The translations under genes were made by a program, and so were the position numbers. Of a stretch of DNA of 13,312 nt, positions 12,230-13,312 are shown piece after piece. How positions within the stretch are numbered: the first letter of the stretch is position 1; the number at the start of each line of letters is the position of its first letter. Origin of the DNA: Desulfobacteraceae bacterium (lineage in GTDB: Bacteria > Desulfobacterota > DSM-4660 > Desulfatiglandales > B25-G16); the NCBI GenBank assembly GCA_028572035.1, contig JAPVWE010000014.1, positions 1 through 13,312 on the forward strand, written 5' to 3'. The notes under the pieces are model-generated. The model was not told the origin of the DNA and searched no databases. It saw only the letters and a program-made list of their open reading frames with translations.

Positions 12230-13312
12230 ATGAAAATAGAGCTAACATTCCTGAGGAGTAAGGTTGCACGAGGGATTTTTGTGCTGTTCATTTTTTGTGC
12301 CCTTGTGCCCATCTTAGCGCTTGCGTTCATATCCTTTACCCAGGTGACGGAACAGCTTCATAGCCAGAGTCAAAGGCGACTGCATCAATCCAGCAAGGCC
12401 CTGGGTATGTCCATTTTGGAGCGGCTGTCCTTTCTCGAGAACGAATTAAAGGCTTTCTCCTACCTCTTTAATGCAAGCCGCCAAGCTTCACAGCACAGGC
12501 CAGCCGAAGAATACAGTAAACACTTAAAACAGCGGTTCAAAGGACTGGCACTTATCACTGATTCTGGGAGATGGATCCCTTTCTTTGGTCATATTGACAA
12601 TCCGGCAGAACAGTCTAAGGAAGAGAGACAACACCTTGGGTCTGGCAAACCACTTATATTAACCCAGCCCGGTGGAGATAACCGTTTGCACATATATATG
12701 ATGAGGGCAGTCGATCCACAAGACCCGAAGCAGGGAATCCTGTGTGGAGAAATAAATTCCATGTACCTGTGGGGCTTGTCCGAACATAATACACTGCCTG
12801 CCATGACCGAATTCTGTGTCTTGGATCGGTTCAACCATGTCATCTACTCCACGATTCCACCCCCTTCATCATTCTATGAAAGATCGGCGCTCGAAATGAG
12901 GCGTTCTTCCTCGGCCCGGTTCGAGTGGAAATATGAAGACAAAGTATATCTGGCGAGTTTTTGGCCTATTTTCCTGAAATCCAGGTTTTTTTATCCGAAA
13001 TGGACAGTAGTTCTAAGCGAACCGAAGGACTACGTCCTTGCCCCAATGGCCTATTTCAAAAAGATATTCCCCCTTATCATCCTCTTGTCCTTTTGGGTCG
13101 TATTCCTTCTCAGCGTCATCCAGATTCGCAGAACCATGCTCCCGCTCGAAAGTCTCAAGGATGGAACACGGCGGATAGCCATGAGAGACTTCGACACCAG
13201 GGTGAGAGTCACAAGCGGGGACGAGTTCGAGGAACTCGGAGCATCTTTCAATGACATGGCAAAACAATTAGACAGGCAGTTTAACGCCTTGACCACGATG
13301 GCAGAGATCGAC
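12230..13312 (+). CDS. Membrane sensor with extracytoplasmic domain and HAMP (3' end outside window)
   Basis: An open frame of 361 codons runs to the window end without a stop. It starts MKIELTFLRSKVARGIF. Seen: transmembrane helix 1 (about 14-37), an extracytoplasmic region (38-278) beginning with a helical stretch and resembling in layout Cache-type ligand sensors, transmembrane helix 2 (about 279-301, FPLIILLSFWVVFLLSVI), then a HAMP domain (about 302-352, with RRTMLPLESLKDGTRRIAM and GDEFEELGASFNDMAKQL). The frame stops at NALTTMAEID, a junction often followed by GAF, HD-GYP, GGDEF or kinase modules. The output domain is not visible, so it could be a histidine kinase, a cyclic-di-GMP enzyme or another signalling protein. 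The gap of 14 bases after the prepilin gene implies co-transcription. Confidence 0.85.
   Translation, partial: MKIELTFLRSKVARGIFVLFIFCALVPILALAFISFTQVTEQLHSQSQRRLHQSSKALGMSILERLSFLENELKAFSYLFNASRQASQHRPAEEYSKHLKQRFKGLALITDSGRWIPFFGHIDNPAEQSKEERQHLGSGKPLILTQPGGDNRLHIYMMRAVDPQDPKQGILCGEINSMYLWGLSEHNTLPAMTEFCVLDRFNHVIYSTIPPPSSFYERSALEMRRSSSARFEWKYEDKVYLASFWPIFLKSRFFYPKWTVVLSEPKDYVLAPMAYFKKIFPLIILLSFWVVFLLSVIQIRRTMLPLESLKDGTRRIAMRDFDTRVRVTSGDEFEELGASFNDMAKQLDRQFNALTTMAEID

Noticed and set aside
12589..12843. Minus-strand frame within the sensor gene
   Set aside because: The plus-strand frame from 12230 is continuous with transmembrane and HAMP segments, so this is a shadow.
1..13312. Defence system, toxin-antitoxin pair, prophage or complete insertion sequence
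   Set aside because: All sizeable frames are explained by housekeeping, signalling or pilin-type genes; no nuclease, integrase, transposase or small toxin-like pair was seen on either strand.

Overview
The window is about 13.3 kb of chromosome, densely coding, mostly on the minus strand, and of moderate-to-low GC apart from one GC-richer gene. The gene set (hisC, cmk, rpsA for a six-domain S1, short SppA, prepilin peptidase, NtrC-type two-component pair, a class III cyclase with a PilZ domain) and several short intergenic palindromic repeats suggest a Gram-negative, Desulfobacterota (former Deltaproteobacteria)-like or Nitrospirota-like bacterium. That placement is an inference from style and synteny; no marker was searched.

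Layout. 1-283: non-coding, with a multi-hairpin repeat. 284-4110 (minus): a likely operon read as prepilin peptidase, then a membrane histidine kinase, then a sigma-54-dependent response regulator. 4239-4826 (plus): a YciO/Sua5-family protein behind a good sigma-70-type promoter; its stop codon overlaps that of sppA on the other strand. 4823-9766 (minus): hisC, cmk, rpsA, sppA, a housekeeping cluster with promoter candidates before hisC and before rpsA. 9912-11249 (minus): a GC-richer gene for a membrane adenylate cyclase fused to a C-terminal PilZ (c-di-GMP-binding) domain. 11595-13312 (plus): a GspG-like prepilin followed 14 bases later by a large membrane sensor (extracytoplasmic domain plus HAMP) cut by the window end.

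How they may work together. The prepilin peptidase would process the prepilin encoded 7 kb away. The NtrC-type regulator next to the peptidase gene could act on sigma-54 promoters such as the imperfect candidate upstream of the prepilin gene. The cyclase-PilZ protein and the HAMP sensor add second-messenger and signal input next to the surface gene. These links are inferences from proximity.

The most unusual signal is at gene ends. Three unrelated short repeats have been taken into reading frames. A 91-base perfect-arm palindrome supplies the start and the first 27 codons of cmk, a second repeat supplies the Cmk C-terminal tail, and a third, inverted repeat supplies the C-terminal tail of the histidine kinase. 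The ribosomal protein S1 gene also carries a near-perfect 69-base in-frame tandem duplication in an acidic N-terminal extension. I did not find a defence system, CRISPR array, tRNA, rRNA or complete transposon.
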